A stretch of 64,000 nt of DNA from Brumimicrobium sp051745635 (lineage in GTDB: Bacteria > Bacteroidota > Bacteroidia > Flavobacteriales_D > Crocinitomicaceae), in the NCBI GenBank assembly GCA_051745635.1, contig JBNJEH010000004.1:24066-88065 (forward strand), in the 5' to 3' direction. The notes beneath the pieces are model-generated. The model had not been told where the DNA came from. It saw only the letters and a program-made list of their open reading frames with translations, and did no database searches. Position numbers and translations under genes: made by a program. Positions 7,919 to 16,055 of this stretch are shown in pieces. The stretch's first letter is position 1; every line of letters begins with the position of its first letter.

Positions 7919-8566
7919 TTATCGTTCTTCTATTAATTTATTGAGCGGACGGCGTACTTTTTTCACTTCGCTGTATTTGTCTTCCGATGACCGAAACCCT
8001 ACGGGACACATGACGACAGCATTGAGGCCATCGTTTTCTAATCCGAGTAATTCATCGAGTTTCGGGCGATCAAACCCTTCCATAGGACAGGCGTCGATGC
8101 CTTCAGCTGCGCAAAGGGTTAAAAAGTTCCCAAGTGCAATGTAGACTTGGTTTTCCATCCATGTTTTTTGCTGTTTTTCGGGTAAATCCAGACTACTCGA
8201 CAGCATTTTTTCAAACCCGACCATTGTTGGGCTATCGGTTTCTATATCGCGCGTAGCTGCGGTATGATCCACAAAACTCGAAATATCGCTTTCCGTCACT
8301 GTATTTTTGCGACAGAGCACAAAAAGGTGCGAACATTGCTCTACTTGTAGCTGATTGAACGCAATCGGTTTGATTTGTGCCTTGAGTTCTGGGTTCTTGA
8401 TGACAATAAATTTCATCAACTGCAACCCCATTGACGTTGGTGTGAGTTGCAACCCTTCCATCAGTCGCTGTAACTGCTCGTTCGTTAACTTTTTCGAAGC
8501 GTCAAACTTTTTAACTGCATAGCGCCAGTGCAGTGCTTTGATAATATCCTGGTTGTTGCTCATCAT
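7919..8566 (-). CDS. Nitroreductase family FMN oxidoreductase (NfsB-like)
   Basis: The 215-residue protein starts with ALHWRYAVKKFDASKKLT, the phosphate-binding segment of FMN nitroreductases. It continues with LQLTPTSMGLQLMKFIVI and ends with the GFDRPKLDELLGL and VMCPVGFRSSEDK motifs typical of NfsB and dihydropteridine reductase relatives. Such enzymes use NAD(P)H to reduce nitroaromatics, quinones or pterins. Its length is that of the family. It is first in a two-gene operon with the YqhD-like dehydrogenase. Confidence 0.9.
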   Translation of the reverse strand: MMSNNQDIIKALHWRYAVKKFDASKKLTNEQLQRLMEGLQLTPTSMGLQLMKFIVIKNPELKAQIKPIAFNQLQVEQCSHLFVLCRKNTVTESDISSFVDHTAATRDIETDSPTMVGFEKMLSSSLDLPEKQQKTWMENQVYIALGNFLTLCAAEGIDACPMEGFDRPKLDELLGLENDGLNAVVMCPVGFRSSEDKYSEVKKVRRPLNKLIEER

Positions 8567-8608
8567 AATCGTTGTGCAAAAATACTTTTTCCTAAATCAT
8601 AAAAGGTA

Positions 8609-8638
8609 TTGAATAAAAACGAAATTCGATTATATTTG
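8609..8638 (+). promoter_or_regulatory. Bacteroidetes-type promoter of the DksA-like gene
   Basis: TTG at 8609-8611, a 19-bp spacer and TATATTTG at 8631-8638 match the known -33 and -7 elements. The -7 box lies 39 bases before the ATG at 8678. This supports the internal start and excludes a longer protein beginning at 8609. Confidence 0.65.
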
Positions 8639-8677
8639 TTCATTCTGATTTTAGATACAACAAACACCTCGAAGAAG

Positions 8678-9061
8678 ATGGCAAAAGAAAAAACAAGGTA
8701 TTCAGATCAAGAACTGCAAGAGTTTAAAGATATTATTACGTCAAAATTAGAAGAAGCACAGGAAGACTTGACCTTGCTCAAAAACTCGTTATCCCACAAG
8801 GATGACCATGGAACAGACGACACCGGACGCACGTTTAACATGATGGAAGACGGTTCAGAAACGCTTTCTCGCGAAGAAATGGCGCAACTGGCTGCACGTC
8901 AGGAGAAATTTATCAAGAGCCTGAACAATGCGTTGATTCGTATAGAAAACAAAACGTACGGCATCTGCCGCGTGACAGGTAAGTTAATCCGCAAGGAGCG
9001 TTTAAAGCTCGTTCCTCACGCTACGTTGAGTATCGAAGCCAAGAATGAACAAAATTCATAA
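8678..9061 (+). CDS. TraR/DksA-family protein
   Basis: From the ATG at 8678 the protein has 127 residues. A helical hairpin (about 10-85, with EEAQEDLTLLKNSLS and the acidic turn DDTGRTFNMMEDG) is followed by the C-terminal motif YGICRVTGKLIRKERLKLVP. DksA-like proteins enter the secondary channel of RNA polymerase and adjust transcription with ppGpp. The zinc-finger cysteines are reduced to one (GIC), as is usual in Bacteroidetes members. It lies 12 bases ahead of lspA, a conserved pairing in this phylum. Confidence 0.88.
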   Translation: MAKEKTRYSDQELQEFKDIITSKLEEAQEDLTLLKNSLSHKDDHGTDDTGRTFNMMEDGSETLSREEMAQLAARQEKFIKSLNNALIRIENKTYGICRVTGKLIRKERLKLVPHATLSIEAKNEQNS

Positions 9062-9073
9062 GCAGCTACGAAA

Positions 9074-9757
9074 TTGAAAAAGCGCTATCTCATCACGTTT
9101 GGAGTCGTACTTTTAGTATTGATCATCGATCAGGTCTTAAAGGTATGGATCAAGACGAGTTTTGCTTACGACGACCCGAGTGTCTCCATTTTTGGTGACT
9201 GGTTTAAACTCAACTATGTAGAAAACCAGGGGATGGCTTTTGGTGCTACGCTCGGAGGAGGCATCTGGGGAAAGCTATTGCTCTCCTTATTCCGCGTAGC
9301 CGCTATTATTGCGATTACTTATTACATTGTCAAACAAATTCGCGAACGCGTAAGCATTGAGTTTCTGGTAGTCGCCGGACTTATTTTGGCAGGAGCAGCG
9401 GGCAACCTCATCGATTCCATGTTTTACGATTTCATATTCTCCGATTACTTCGATCCCTGCATTCCCTACAATCAACTTCAGGGTTCAGGAAACTGGATGG
9501 ATTGTTCCTACTACGGTTATACGGAAGAAGTAGAAGTCCGAAATACCGGTTTCTTATTCGGCAACGTAGTAGACATGTTTCAATTCGATGCCACCTGGCC
9601 CAGCTGGGTGCCTTGGCTCGGTGGATCACAGGTTTTTCCTGCTATTTGGAACGTAGCAGATGCGGCTATTTCCGTCGGTGTCATCCTGGTGCTCATTCGA
9701 CAAAAAAAATATTTTCCAGCTAAATCTTCCTCAAAAACAACAGATCAAGACGAATGA
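9074..9757 (+). CDS. lspA: Lipoprotein signal peptidase (signal peptidase II)
   Basis: The 227-residue membrane protease cuts the signal peptide from lipidated prolipoproteins. Four membrane helices are visible (about 5-21, 60-85, 95-113, 190-210). The conserved motifs are ENQGMAFG, AAGNLIDSMFYDFI with the first catalytic Asp, and WNVADAAIS with the second. A loop of about 45 residues with several Cys sits between helices 3 and 4, as in other Bacteroidetes LspA. The start is TTG (MKKRYLITF), 12 bases after the DksA-like gene, and the two are probably co-transcribed. Several lipoproteins in the window would be substrates. Confidence 0.92.
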   Translation: MKKRYLITFGVVLLVLIIDQVLKVWIKTSFAYDDPSVSIFGDWFKLNYVENQGMAFGATLGGGIWGKLLLSLFRVAAIIAITYYIVKQIRERVSIEFLVVAGLILAGAAGNLIDSMFYDFIFSDYFDPCIPYNQLQGSGNWMDCSYYGYTEEVEVRNTGFLFGNVVDMFQFDATWPSWVPWLGGSQVFPAIWNVADAAISVGVILVLIRQKKYFPAKSSSKTTDQDE

Positions 9758-9847
9758 TACTCCGTTCATAAATTTATGGAACGGTTAATCAAAAAATAGA
9801 TGGCTTGAGGAAGCTTACTTTGTAATTTGGCAGCAAACCAAATTACT

Positions 9848-11152
9848 ATGAAAAAACTATTATTTATTCCACTATTTATTTCAACGCTAGTTTATGGTCA
9901 GGATGTATCTGATATCGAACGCTGTATGTCGCACAAAGCGATCGAATATCAAGACGAAATCACGCCTGGTTTTGCTGAGCATGTCGACGAGCAGTTTGAA
10001 ATCGCCAAACATGCACCACTGGCAAAAACAGAGAAGTCGACACTTTACACGATTCCCGTGGTTGTTCACGTGGTCTACAATACGCCGGATCAAAACCTGG
10101 AGGACAGTGTCATTCTGCGCCAAATTGAAACATTAAATGAGGATTTTCAACGTCAGAACCCAGACACGTCGAATATGCGATCGGATTTTGACATTGTTAA
10201 GGGCAACCCCAACATTGAATTTCGACTGGCTCAAATTGATCCTCAGGGAGATCCATCAACGGGCATTACCCGTACAGAGACGTCCAAAGAAACATTCGGT
10301 GATTTTGGCTTGATATCGGGCGATTTTAGTGAGCTTGAAAAAGTAAAACAAACGGCAGAAGGTGGTCACGACCCTTGGGATCAGGATCGCTATCTAAACA
10401 TCTGGGTCTGCAATATGGAAGTTATGAACACCCCGGCTCTACTGGGTTATGCTACCCCACCCGCAGGTTTGCCCAACTGGCCTCAAGGAAGTACACCAAA
10501 CCTCATCGACGGTGTAGCCATTCAATATCAAGCTTTTGGTTCGAACAACCCCAACACGCTGGACACAGGTGGAGGTCCCGTTACCGTTATGGGGCGCACA
10601 ACAACACACGAAGTCGGTCACTATCTCGGATTGCGACACATCTGGGGTGACGGTGATTGTAATGAGCAGGATGGTATCGACGATACACCGAATGCTGAAG
10701 ATCAGTCTCAACAGGACTGTGATGACACCAAGAACACATGTGTTGACACGATTCAGGGACAGGACTTGCCCGACATGATAGAAAATTACATGGATTACTC
10801 CGCAGAGACCTGTCAAAACAGCTTTACGCAGGGGCAAGTTGATCTTGTGCGCGGCGTTTTGAATAATCAGCGCTATGATTTGGTTCACGAAAATCCTGCA
10901 TCTGTGGAAGTTGAAGTCCTCGAGGCGGCAATCTATCCAAATCCGGCATCAACTTCAATCAATATCGCTATAGCCAATGGCGTTGCTGAACAAATCAAAG
11001 TCTATGGTACGAATGGTCGACTGATCCAATCCCAAAAGCCGAATGGCAAGGTTTCCACCGTCGATGTTTCAGCACTGGAAAATGGCATTTATTTGATCCA
11101 CATCACTGAAAAAAGTGGACAAAGAACCGTGAAACGATTTGTAAAGAAATAG
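9848..11152 (+). CDS. Secreted M43-type zinc metalloprotease with type IX sorting tail
   Basis: From the ATG at 9848 the protein has 434 residues. It has a signal peptide (MKKLLFIPLFISTLVYGQ), a pro-region and an M43 (pappalysin-like) catalytic domain. The zinc motif is HEVGHYLGLRH (His254, Glu255, His258, His264) with a Met-turn in ENYMDYSAETC. The C-terminal tail (about 358-434) has IYPNPASTS, VYGTNGRLIQ, LENGIYLI and TVKRFVKK, a Por secretion signal. It should degrade extracellular protein after export by the type IX system. The gene is monocistronic, with a terminator after it. Confidence 0.92.
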   Translation: MKKLLFIPLFISTLVYGQDVSDIERCMSHKAIEYQDEITPGFAEHVDEQFEIAKHAPLAKTEKSTLYTIPVVVHVVYNTPDQNLEDSVILRQIETLNEDFQRQNPDTSNMRSDFDIVKGNPNIEFRLAQIDPQGDPSTGITRTETSKETFGDFGLISGDFSELEKVKQTAEGGHDPWDQDRYLNIWVCNMEVMNTPALLGYATPPAGLPNWPQGSTPNLIDGVAIQYQAFGSNNPNTLDTGGGPVTVMGRTTTHEVGHYLGLRHIWGDGDCNEQDGIDDTPNAEDQSQQDCDDTKNTCVDTIQGQDLPDMIENYMDYSAETCQNSFTQGQVDLVRGVLNNQRYDLVHENPASVEVEVLEAAIYPNPASTSINIAIANGVAEQIKVYGTNGRLIQSQKPNGKVSTVDVSALENGIYLIHITEKSGQRTVKRFVKK

Positions 11153-11171
11153 CAGAAAAAATAAATTGAAT

Positions 11172-11637
11172 TTAAAAGCTGACCTGAGAGGGTTGGCTTT
11201 TTTTTATATAATCTGCCATTTCTCCTTCTACCTTATTAAAATAAATTAATCCTGTGATGAAGAGAATTATAATCATTCCAAAAGAAACAAAAAGCAATGG
11301 ACCTGGAGCTTCTCCTCCAAACATGGGCCACCGAAATCCTTGTACTACACCTGTCAAAGGGTTGAGGTAAAATACGGTACTTGCCCATTCCAGCGACAGT
11401 AAATAAAATATGTGGCACATCTGTTTCAACGCCAACAAAACGGCCAAAAACCAATGAGAGGATTAAAAGTGTTACGACAGGCTGAAGAATAGCCCACACA
11501 AAACCAATGGTCGTTTGTGCATAACGCACTCGAAAATCTCGCCAAGTGAGAGTGAGAAACAAATCCCTATATTGATATAACTCCCGAAATTTGGGGAGTA
11601 TAGGGTTTTTGTTTGCGTCTATTGTGGTTTTGTGCAT
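11172..11637 (-). pseudogene. Broken ABC-2 polysaccharide export permease
   Basis: The first part (from ATG 11637) reads LYQYRDLFLTLTWRDFRVRY and VWAILQPVVTLLILSLVFG, the N-terminus of a Wzm-like permease, up to about residue 85. In another phase the frame then continues with VFYLNPLTGVVQGFRWPMFG and a last membrane helix to the stop at 11172. Compared with the intact permease of 281 residues at 31729-32574, roughly 120 central residues are missing and the frame shifts at the junction. It marks the far end of the glycan cluster and looks like the scar of a replaced export system. Confidence 0.85.
11174..11205 (+). terminator. Rho-independent terminator after the M43 protease
   Basis: AAAGCTGACC and GGTTGGCTTT pair around a 6-base loop with two central wobble pairs, and a T run follows. 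It lies within the end of the broken permease gene on the other strand. Confidence 0.7.
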
Positions 11638-11743
11638 GGGGTGAAAGTAGTAAAAAAGGAATTGTTATGCAGGAGTTAGTTTATTAAGTATTAGAACTTA
11701 ACTGTGTCTAATTATGTTTTTAGGTTTAAAGAAAGAGGTGTTT

Positions 11744-11840
11744 TGTTCATTTTATCTAAATAAATGAACATAAGGCTTTGTTTTGTCCAATTTATGAACA
11801 GATTAATTTAAAATGTTCAGTAGTTTAAAAATATTGGACA
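11744..11840. promoter_or_regulatory. Nested inverted repeats upstream of the fic gene
   Basis: TGTTCATTT (11744-11752) and AAATGAACA (11762-11770) form a perfect 9-bp inverted repeat. TGAACA (11795-11800) pairs with TGTTCA (11814-11819), and TGTCCAAT (11784-11791) with ATTGGACA (11833-11840). Another TGAACA lies just before the start codon. Repeated half-sites in an AT-rich leader suggest operators, possibly for the winged helix at the end of the Fic protein. Confidence 0.45.
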
Positions 11841-11912
11841 CATATAAACTTTATCTATAAAATTGAACGTATATTTGCTATATGTCCATAAAAATAAAAA
11901 ATGTGAACAAAT

Positions 11913-13034
11913 ATGGAACTAGAAAAATTTGATAGGCGAAAGCCCTACAATGGATTACCACTTTTACCACCAGATAAAGATATAGAAAATAATCCTGCTA
12001 TTTTAAAGCGTTTGGTTGCTGCGTCAAGAGCTTTAGCAACTGTAAATGGTAATTTAAATCGATTACCCAATCCTCTAATGTTAATAAATACATTGGCACT
12101 GCAAGAGGCTAAAGCATCAACAGAGATAGAAAATATTTTTACAACAGAAGATGAACTCTATAAAGCAGTATCCGAAACGTATAAAGAAGCTAATGTTAAC
12201 CCTGCAATCAAGGAGGTGTTAAAGTATAGAGAAGCACTTTGGGCAGGATTTAAAGAATTACAACTAAACGATAAGATTGATGAACAATTAATTAAAAAAA
12301 TCTTTAATCAAATAAAGGAAACTTCTAGTGGATATCGACCTCCTCAAGCTCAAGTTGTTATAAAAAGGGGCGAAAGTGAATTTCGTTCGGGAGAAATAAT
12401 TTATACTCCTCCAAGAGCAGAAGGAGTCATTAAAAAATTAATGAAAAATCTAATTGATTATTTAAACAATGATGATTTGTATCCCACAGATCCACTTTTA
12501 AAAATGTGTGTGGCACACTATCAGTTTGAAGCAATACACCCTTTTCAAGATGGAAATGGTAGAACAGGAAGAATTTTAAATCTTCTCTATTTATTTAGTA
12601 AAGGACTGTTAAGTCAGCCGGTATTGTATCTATCGAAGTTTATCATTTTAAATAAAGAGGACTATTACTACAATTTAGGAGCGGTAACACAGCGAAATGC
12701 TTGGGAATCTTGGATTGAATTTATGTTAGAAGCAACAGAAAAAACTTCTTTATTAACAAATAGTCGCATTAATGATATTTTATCACAAATGAACTCAACG
12801 TTGGAGTACGGTAAAGAAAAAATTAAGTGGTATAATAAAGAAGTAAATGAAGCTGTATTTAGTCAACCCTATATTAAACCAAAAGTGATTGGAGAAATTT
12901 TAGGTAAAACATCAAGAACTACCTTAACCAAATACATGAATGAACTCGTTAACAATAAGATTCTTAGTCAAAAGAAAGACGGAGTAGAAGTTTTTTATGT
13001 AAATGATGATTTAATTAGGATATTGGAGGGGTAA
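11913..13034 (+). CDS. Fic-domain AMP transferase with winged-helix C-terminus
   Basis: The 373-residue protein has an N-terminal Fic-N domain with the inhibitory motif STEIEN (Ser69 to Asn74, pattern [S/T]xxxE[G/N]), placing it in the self-inhibited class. The core motif HPFQDGNGRTGR starts at His209; the catalytic His and phosphate-binding loop are intact. The last 70 residues (KPKVIGEILGKTSRTTLTKY) look like a winged helix. Fic enzymes transfer AMP from ATP to a protein Ser, Thr or Tyr. It stands alone, against the direction of the glycan cluster, in low-GC sequence, which suggests later entry. The target is unknown. Confidence 0.9.
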   Translation: MELEKFDRRKPYNGLPLLPPDKDIENNPAILKRLVAASRALATVNGNLNRLPNPLMLINTLALQEAKASTEIENIFTTEDELYKAVSETYKEANVNPAIKEVLKYREALWAGFKELQLNDKIDEQLIKKIFNQIKETSSGYRPPQAQVVIKRGESEFRSGEIIYTPPRAEGVIKKLMKNLIDYLNNDDLYPTDPLLKMCVAHYQFEAIHPFQDGNGRTGRILNLLYLFSKGLLSQPVLYLSKFIILNKEDYYYNLGAVTQRNAWESWIEFMLEATEKTSLLTNSRINDILSQMNSTLEYGKEKIKWYNKEVNEAVFSQPYIKPKVIGEILGKTSRTTLTKYMNELVNNKILSQKKDGVEVFYVNDDLIRILEG

Positions 13035-13056
13035 TAAGGGTTAGGCTTTGAAAATC

Positions 13057-13851
13057 CTAACAGACTGTTTTGACTTTTTCAAACTTATATTTTTCATATA
13101 ATTTCTTATATTGAATCAAGTTTATTAGCAGTTTATACTGCGCTTTTAAACCCCAGTTTTTATTGTAAAAAATAGTTCCCTCACCTATTTCTGATTGCGG
13201 AATATTTTCAGCGCTGCTGGTGCAAATGTTTTTTATTGCACTAATGTACAATTCATGAGCATGCTCCATCACTTTCAAATGTATTTCAAAGAAGTTTTCA
13301 TTCCCATTTAAAGAGGTTTGTTCGGTTAAGATTAAGTTTCCAGAATCAATCCCTTCATTGATCCACATAATAGTATTACCAATTAAATGCGTATGACCTT
13401 TGGACAAACACCAATTGGTGCAATTTGGACCACCTTTAACATAAGGGGACAACCCTGTATGTAAATTAATTATACCGAACCTTGACGGTGTTAGCAAGTT
13501 TTTGCTTTTTATTAGGCTTGTTCCTGAGACAATGATTAAATCGGAGTCCAGTTCTGATGAAAACTGTTTGACCTTACTATCATTTATGTTTTCCACCTCT
13601 AACGAAGGAACTTGATCCAACATACTGAATTTAGTTTCATAATATTTCTGCAACTTGTTCCACGTATTGGGGATAAAACCAAAAAACAAACGTGATAAAA
13701 CTTTTTTAGTCAAAGCTCTTAATCCATATGATTTGATGCTTTTTGATGACCGGTTTTCGTAGACTACTCCCATGACATCAAAATGTTGATCCAATTTATT
13801 AATCAAAGCTATTTGATTGGGTTCTTTTCCTATCCAGGCTATGACCTTCAT
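13057..13851 (-). CDS. Formyltransferase-domain protein of the glycan cluster
   Basis: The 264-residue protein carries the formyl transferase fold. The motif INLHTGLSPYVKGGPNCTNW corresponds to the catalytic segment of methionyl-tRNA and sugar N-formyltransferases (Asn and His conserved), and NEGIDSGNLI carries the conserved Asp. It lacks the C-terminal tRNA-binding domain. By context it should formylate an amino sugar, using 10-formyl-tetrahydrofolate. The N-terminal part (MKVIAWIGKEPNQIALINKL) resembles similar proteins in O-antigen loci. It overlaps the upstream deacetylase gene by four bases. Confidence 0.8.
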   Translation of the reverse strand: MKVIAWIGKEPNQIALINKLDQHFDVMGVVYENRSSKSIKSYGLRALTKKVLSRLFFGFIPNTWNKLQKYYETKFSMLDQVPSLEVENINDSKVKQFSSELDSDLIIVSGTSLIKSKNLLTPSRFGIINLHTGLSPYVKGGPNCTNWCLSKGHTHLIGNTIMWINEGIDSGNLILTEQTSLNGNENFFEIHLKVMEHAHELYISAIKNICTSSAENIPQSEIGEGTIFYNKNWGLKAQYKLLINLIQYKKLYEKYKFEKVKTVC

Positions 13852-14768
13852 CTATACCGAATTATTTTTTTTATTTTTTCCAAACGATTAGTGATTCGAA
13901 GTTTAGTTTTCCACCACGACTCATTGTAAAGTTCTATACGTTGAATTTCGAATAAATTGTTTCTTTCCGGAATATATTCATCCTGATTAACCACTAGGCC
14001 TAACATATATCCACTTTCTTTTGACAGCTTTTGAACTATTTGGTTATAACTTCCAACTGGATAAGAAATAGATATTGGATCTTTTTCTAACTTATCTAAA
14101 ATTCTTTGTCTTGAATCTACTAATTCTTTTTTAATAAAGCTTTCATTTGATACAGTTCCCAACATTGCATGCGAGACTGTATGCGACCCAATATGATGTC
14201 CTAATTTGGACAGTTTTTTTAAGTGATCCCAGTTCATCATAATTTTTGGGAACTCTACATCATCAAACTGAAGTTTTATTTCAGATAAAACTTCATTTCT
14301 TTCAGTATGGTTAATTGTTTTCAAGAAAGGCTTTAGTTCTTTAGCAAAACTTAAGAGGTCTTCTTGCTTTTCAGCACTTAAGGTTTGTAATTCAGTTGGT
14401 AAAAAACCAAATTTTAAATTTAAGACTCTGTTTTTTGTGTTTTGAAAGAGGTGCTCTAACTCATGAGTCCAAGTTGGTATGTTTTTATCAATACAATCGG
14501 TAACAACATAAAAAGAAGCTTTTATATTGTATTTTTCTAATACTGGGAGTGCGTATTCGTAATTATCCAAATAACCATCATCAAAAAGAATAGTAGCAAT
14601 ATTTTTGTGGTTCGAATAATCCTCTTGATTCAATAAATATTCTTCCAAAAGAACGGTGTTATACTTGCGCTTGATAAACTTTATACAGCGTTCAAAAAGG
14701 ACTGGATCCATGGGATCCCATAAATCATCTCTTTGCGGATTCACTCTATGGAAAAGGAAGTTTTTCAT
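13848..14768 (-). CDS. Polysaccharide deacetylase family protein (CE4)
   Basis: The 306-residue protein has the NodB fold. ATILFDDGYLDNYEYALPVL carries the catalytic Asp pair, and HHIGSHTVSHAML is the His-box that binds the metal. SYPVGSYN resembles the third motif. There is no signal peptide, so it would act in the cytoplasm on a lipid-linked or nucleotide-linked sugar. In this cluster it probably removes acetyl from an amino sugar, giving the free amine that the neighbouring formyltransferase could use. It overlaps both neighbours by four bases, so the three genes are one unit. Confidence 0.85.
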   Translation of the reverse strand: MKNFLFHRVNPQRDDLWDPMDPVLFERCIKFIKRKYNTVLLEEYLLNQEDYSNHKNIATILFDDGYLDNYEYALPVLEKYNIKASFYVVTDCIDKNIPTWTHELEHLFQNTKNRVLNLKFGFLPTELQTLSAEKQEDLLSFAKELKPFLKTINHTERNEVLSEIKLQFDDVEFPKIMMNWDHLKKLSKLGHHIGSHTVSHAMLGTVSNESFIKKELVDSRQRILDKLEKDPISISYPVGSYNQIVQKLSKESGYMLGLVVNQDEYIPERNNLFEIQRIELYNESWWKTKLRITNRLEKIKKIIRYR

Positions 14769-16051
14769 TGGGTTAGTTCATCTAAATATTTAGCCAGCAC
14801 TTTCGTCTGAAATTTTCTAGAATAAAAATAAGCATTTTCTTCATTTCTGGGACCAATTAACGGCTTCCCTTCCGTTTTAAGCTGAATTAACTGCTCTAAA
14901 ATTGCCGTACACTCCTCAACGGTATTTGCAATGTAACCCGAATTTGTTTCTTTGATGAAATCTTCCATTAAATCTTGATCGGATGGACATAGGAGAATGG
15001 GTTTATCGGAGTTGTAATAATCGAATATCTTTACTGGTAAGCATCCTTTTAAGTTTTTATATTCTGTAAGAAATAGTAAATCACTTTGATGAATATAATT
15101 CATTACCTCATCTTGTTTGACTTTTGGTATCAGTTCAACGAATTTTTCATAGCCCTCTATTAATTTATTTAGCTTCTCTAACTCACTCTGATTAGCATAG
15201 GAGCCCAAAAAGGTTAAGTTTATTTCAGTTTCTTTCTTTTCATTTAAATCCTTTACCGATGTGAGTATTCTATTGAAGTCTTGGTATTGATATATTGAAC
15301 CAACATATAATATTTTCAGCACTGCTTTTGTTTGACCTGCATCGTTCTCGTAAGTTTTAACAGTATTGTTTTGATCGTGACCGTTTAAAATTAATTTACC
15401 AGGTTTTTCAACCAAATTTCTTATGTTTTCTATACAAGCTTCAGAAACGCTGATAAAAAATGTAGAGTTTGAAACCCATTTCTTTTCACTGCTCTTTTCA
15501 AGGGCGGCAATGCGTTTATGGATAGAAGTTTGATCTTTATTGGTTTTCCTTGTGCTCCATTCATCCCTGTAATCAGGAACCCAGTGAATCCTTGGAAAAT
15601 CTTTTTTTAACTGATAACCAATAAAAAAGGCTTGAAACGGCCGACCACTGGCGATTACAATCTTTATTTCTGAATCCTTTTGGATAAGCTTTTTAGAATA
15701 AGCGTAGAAGTTTGAAAAGGGTAATTGCTTAATGGAATAATTCGAAAGCACTAACTCTTTTAAAGTCAATGCTTTTTGAAAGACTTTTAATGCCGGATAA
15801 TTTGCCAAACGATCTCTTAACGAGTACTTGTAAGGCAAACGATGAACTTCGTGAGTTTGGTTCTTTTCTACTTCAAGTGTATTATTTTTTACGGGGTCGA
15901 CTAAATCAGTTTGACCTTCATTCCATTGGCGGGTGATGATTATGGGGTAATATCCATATTCGTGAAGATATTTCGCCCATGCAGCTGTGCGTTGCGCTCC
16001 AACAAAATTTGCTGGTGGATAAAAATAAGATATGATTAAAAGTTTTTTCAA
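14765..16051 (-). CDS. Glycosyltransferase, GT4-like
   Basis: The 428-residue protein starts MKKLLIISYFYPPANFVGAQ, a GT-B N-terminal domain with the usual glycine and Pro motif. The C-terminal domain has LKILYVGSIYQYQDF and the conserved donor site region LLFLTEYKNLKGCLPVKIFD to Y. It would add a sugar from a nucleotide donor during build-up of the surface glycan. The first 160 bases occur again at 17590-17744, and a piece of its middle recurs at 19021-19078, so relatives of this gene were once present on both sides. It overlaps the deacetylase gene by four bases. Confidence 0.85.
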   Translation of the reverse strand: MKKLLIISYFYPPANFVGAQRTAAWAKYLHEYGYYPIIITRQWNEGQTDLVDPVKNNTLEVEKNQTHEVHRLPYKYSLRDRLANYPALKVFQKALTLKELVLSNYSIKQLPFSNFYAYSKKLIQKDSEIKIVIASGRPFQAFFIGYQLKKDFPRIHWVPDYRDEWSTRKTNKDQTSIHKRIAALEKSSEKKWVSNSTFFISVSEACIENIRNLVEKPGKLILNGHDQNNTVKTYENDAGQTKAVLKILYVGSIYQYQDFNRILTSVKDLNEKKETEINLTFLGSYANQSELEKLNKLIEGYEKFVELIPKVKQDEVMNYIHQSDLLFLTEYKNLKGCLPVKIFDYYNSDKPILLCPSDQDLMEDFIKETNSGYIANTVEECTAILEQLIQLKTEGKPLIGPRNEENAYFYSRKFQTKVLAKYLDELTQ

Positions 16052-16055
16052 TCTA

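Noticed and set aside
8609..8677. Longer N-terminus of the DksA-like protein
   Set aside because: The stretch holds the promoter (TTG and TATATTTG), and the extra residues are hydrophobic and unlike the family.
11913..13034. Fic gene as the toxin of a two-gene toxin-antitoxin pair
   Set aside because: No small antitoxin gene lies beside it, and the inhibitory motif is inside the protein itself.
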